Source of the DNA: JBQCEE01 sp051960575
GTDB taxonomy: Bacteria > Actinomycetota > Actinomycetes > Mycobacteriales > Jatrophihabitantaceae
Assembly: GCF_051960575.1 (NCBI RefSeq)
Contig: NZ_JBQCEE010000429.1
Span: 1-6,204, forward strand
Length of the DNA stretch: 6,204 nucleotides
Direction of reading: 5' to 3'
Position 1 is the first letter of the stretch, and each line of letters starts with the position of its first letter. The translations under genes and the position numbers were made by a program. Of the stretch, positions 5,119-6,204 are shown in pieces. The notes under the pieces are model-generated. The model saw nothing but the letters and a program-made list of their open reading frames with translations. It did no database searches and was not told where the DNA came from.

Positions 5119-6204
5119 TCACAGTGCCGCGCGGCCCGCTGGTGCCCGATCCGCGGCCAGCGCCAGCGTGCGCCGCACCAGCTCGCCGACGGCCTCGACC
5201 TCGATCAGGAACGCGTCGTGCCCGTACGGCGACTCGATCACGTCGAGCCCCGCGCAGCCGGGCAGCCCATCGGCGAGCTCCTGCTGCAGGCGCAGCGGAT
5301 AGAGCCGGTCGGTGTCGATGCCGCCGACCACCACGGGCACGTCGGTCGACGCCAGCGCCGCGACGACGCCGCCCCGGTCGCGTCCGACGTCGTGGGTGTT
5401 CATCGCCTCGGTGAGCGCCACGTAGGTGCCCGCGTCGAACCGCCGGACCAGCTTCGCCGCGTGGTGGTCGAGGTAGGACACCATCGCGAACCGCCCGTCG
5501 TCCTGCAGCCGGTGCTCGAAGCGGGTGTCGAGCTCGCCCTCGCCCCGGTAGGTGAGCTGGGCGATCCGGCGGGCCAGTCCCAGACCGTCGGCCGGCACGA
5601 CACCGGCGGCGTGGTAGTCGCCGCCGTGCCAGTGCGGGTCGCTGCGGATCGCGAGCACCTGGGTGCTCTGCGTGCCGAGCTGGTCGGCGGTCGCCCGTGC
5701 CCCGACGGCCAGCACGAGCGCGGCGGCCACCCGCTCGGGGCGGCCGACGACCCACTCGAGGGCGCGCATGCCGCCCATCGAGCCGCCGAGCACGGCACGG
5801 AACCGGGTGATACCCAGGTGGTCGGCCAGCTGCGCCTCGACCTCGACCTGGTCGCGGATGGTGACGGCCGGGAACCGGCTGCCCCACGGGCGACCGTCGG
5901 GCGAGACCGACGACGGCCCGGTGGTGCCGCGGCAGCCGCCGAGCACGTTCGCGGCGACGACGAAGTGCTCGGCCGGGTCGAGCGGGCGCCCGGGGCCGAC
6001 CATGCCGTCCCACCAGCCCGGCGTGGGCTGGTCCGGCCCGGTCGGTCCCGCGACGTGCGCATCACCGGTCAGGGCGTGCAGCACCAGCACGGCATTGCCG
6101 ATCGCCCCGGACGCGTCGCGCTGCGGCGCACCCCACGTCTCGTACGCGACCCGGACGCCCGGCAGCGTCACGCCGACCTCGAGGGCGACGGCCCCGAGGT
6201 CGGC
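5119..6204 (-). CDS. metX: Homoserine O-acetyltransferase MetX, N-terminus beyond the right edge
   Basis: MetX transfers an acetyl group from acetyl-CoA to L-homoserine, the committed step of methionine biosynthesis; the product feeds O-acetylhomoserine sulfhydrylation or transsulfuration. It is a cytoplasmic alpha/beta-hydrolase-fold enzyme. Family blocks in order are YETWG, LHALTGDAHVAGP, PTPGWWDGMVGPG, NVLGGCRGTTGPSS, the nucleophile elbow GGSMGG (serine about residue 142 of the 361 codons visible here), EWVVGRPERV, YRGEGELDTRF, TEAMNTHDVGR, the catalytic Asp in VVGGIDTDRLYPLRLQQELA, and the catalytic His in SPYGHDAFLIE. A GTG at 6171 would begin just before YETWG, but the frame stays open to the edge with ADLGAVALEVG, which matches the strand usually preceding that block in MetX. 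The true start therefore lies outside. A succinyltransferase specificity cannot be excluded from motifs alone, but acetyl is the usual actinobacterial case. It ends 146 bases before the flavoprotein ATG, on the same strand. Confidence 0.95.
   Translation of the reverse strand, partial: ADLGAVALEVGVTLPGVRVAYETWGAPQRDASGAIGNAVLVLHALTGDAHVAGPTGPDQPTPGWWDGMVGPGRPLDPAEHFVVAANVLGGCRGTTGPSSVSPDGRPWGSRFPAVTIRDQVEVEAQLADHLGITRFRAVLGGSMGGMRALEWVVGRPERVAAALVLAVGARATADQLGTQSTQVLAIRSDPHWHGGDYHAAGVVPADGLGLARRIAQLTYRGEGELDTRFEHRLQDDGRFAMVSYLDHHAAKLVRRFDAGTYVALTEAMNTHDVGRDRGGVVAALASTDVPVVVGGIDTDRLYPLRLQQELADGLPGCAGLDVIESPYGHDAFLIEVEAVGELVRRTLALAADRAPAGRAAL

Noticed and set aside
6169..6171. GTG at 6171 as the metX start
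   Set aside because: The frame stays open to the window edge with residues that fit the usual MetX N-terminal strand, and no Shine-Dalgarno precedes the GTG.
1..6204. CRISPR array, tRNA, rRNA, insertion sequence or prophage signs
   Set aside because: I see no regularly spaced direct repeats, tRNA-like cloverleaf, transposase motif or terminal inverted repeats. Composition is even across the window apart from short A+T-richer patches near 126-230 and 5025-5075.

Overview
The window is about 70% G+C, with G/C strongly preferred at third codon positions. It carries a mycothiol-dependent formaldehyde dehydrogenase gene (mscR type). Together these point to a member of the Actinomycetota, the main group that makes mycothiol. 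I cannot name the genus.

Layout, left to right. The left edge (1-125) holds the first 41 codons of a minus-strand gene, possibly a DUF222/13E12-type HNH nuclease. It has a plausible leaderless promoter containing a near-match to the actinobacterial SOS box. The next 446 bases hold only a 27-residue minus-strand ORF (243-326) with a strong ribosome binding site, plus the control region of the plus-strand operon. That operon (572-2283) is mscR followed by a metallo-beta-lactamase-fold hydrolase, joined by a 4-base GTGA overlap. It is a formaldehyde/thiol detoxification unit.

The right half is on the minus strand. metX (homoserine O-acetyltransferase, methionine biosynthesis) enters from the right edge and ends at 5119. 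After a 146-base spacer comes a large gene (2310-4973) coding an 887-residue fusion: an N-terminal YdhS/COG4529-like FAD/NAD(P)-binding domain and a C-terminal TTC38/StaR-like tetratricopeptide domain. It converges on the hydrolase gene with only 26 bases between the stop codons, and a small GGAAC/GTTCC hairpin fills that gap.

The most interesting element lies just upstream of the fusion gene. A 14-codon ORF (4970-5014) has a consensus ribosome binding site and a GTG start and encodes MSCCPCPTLPRPRA. Its TGA overlaps the ATG of the flavoprotein gene (ATGA), and that ATG has no Shine-Dalgarno sequence of its own. This looks like a cysteine-sensing leader peptide that controls the flavoprotein by translational coupling. 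It would place the uncharacterised fusion protein in sulfur metabolism, consistent with its neighbour metX. The role is inference; the ORF and the overlap are visible in the sequence.
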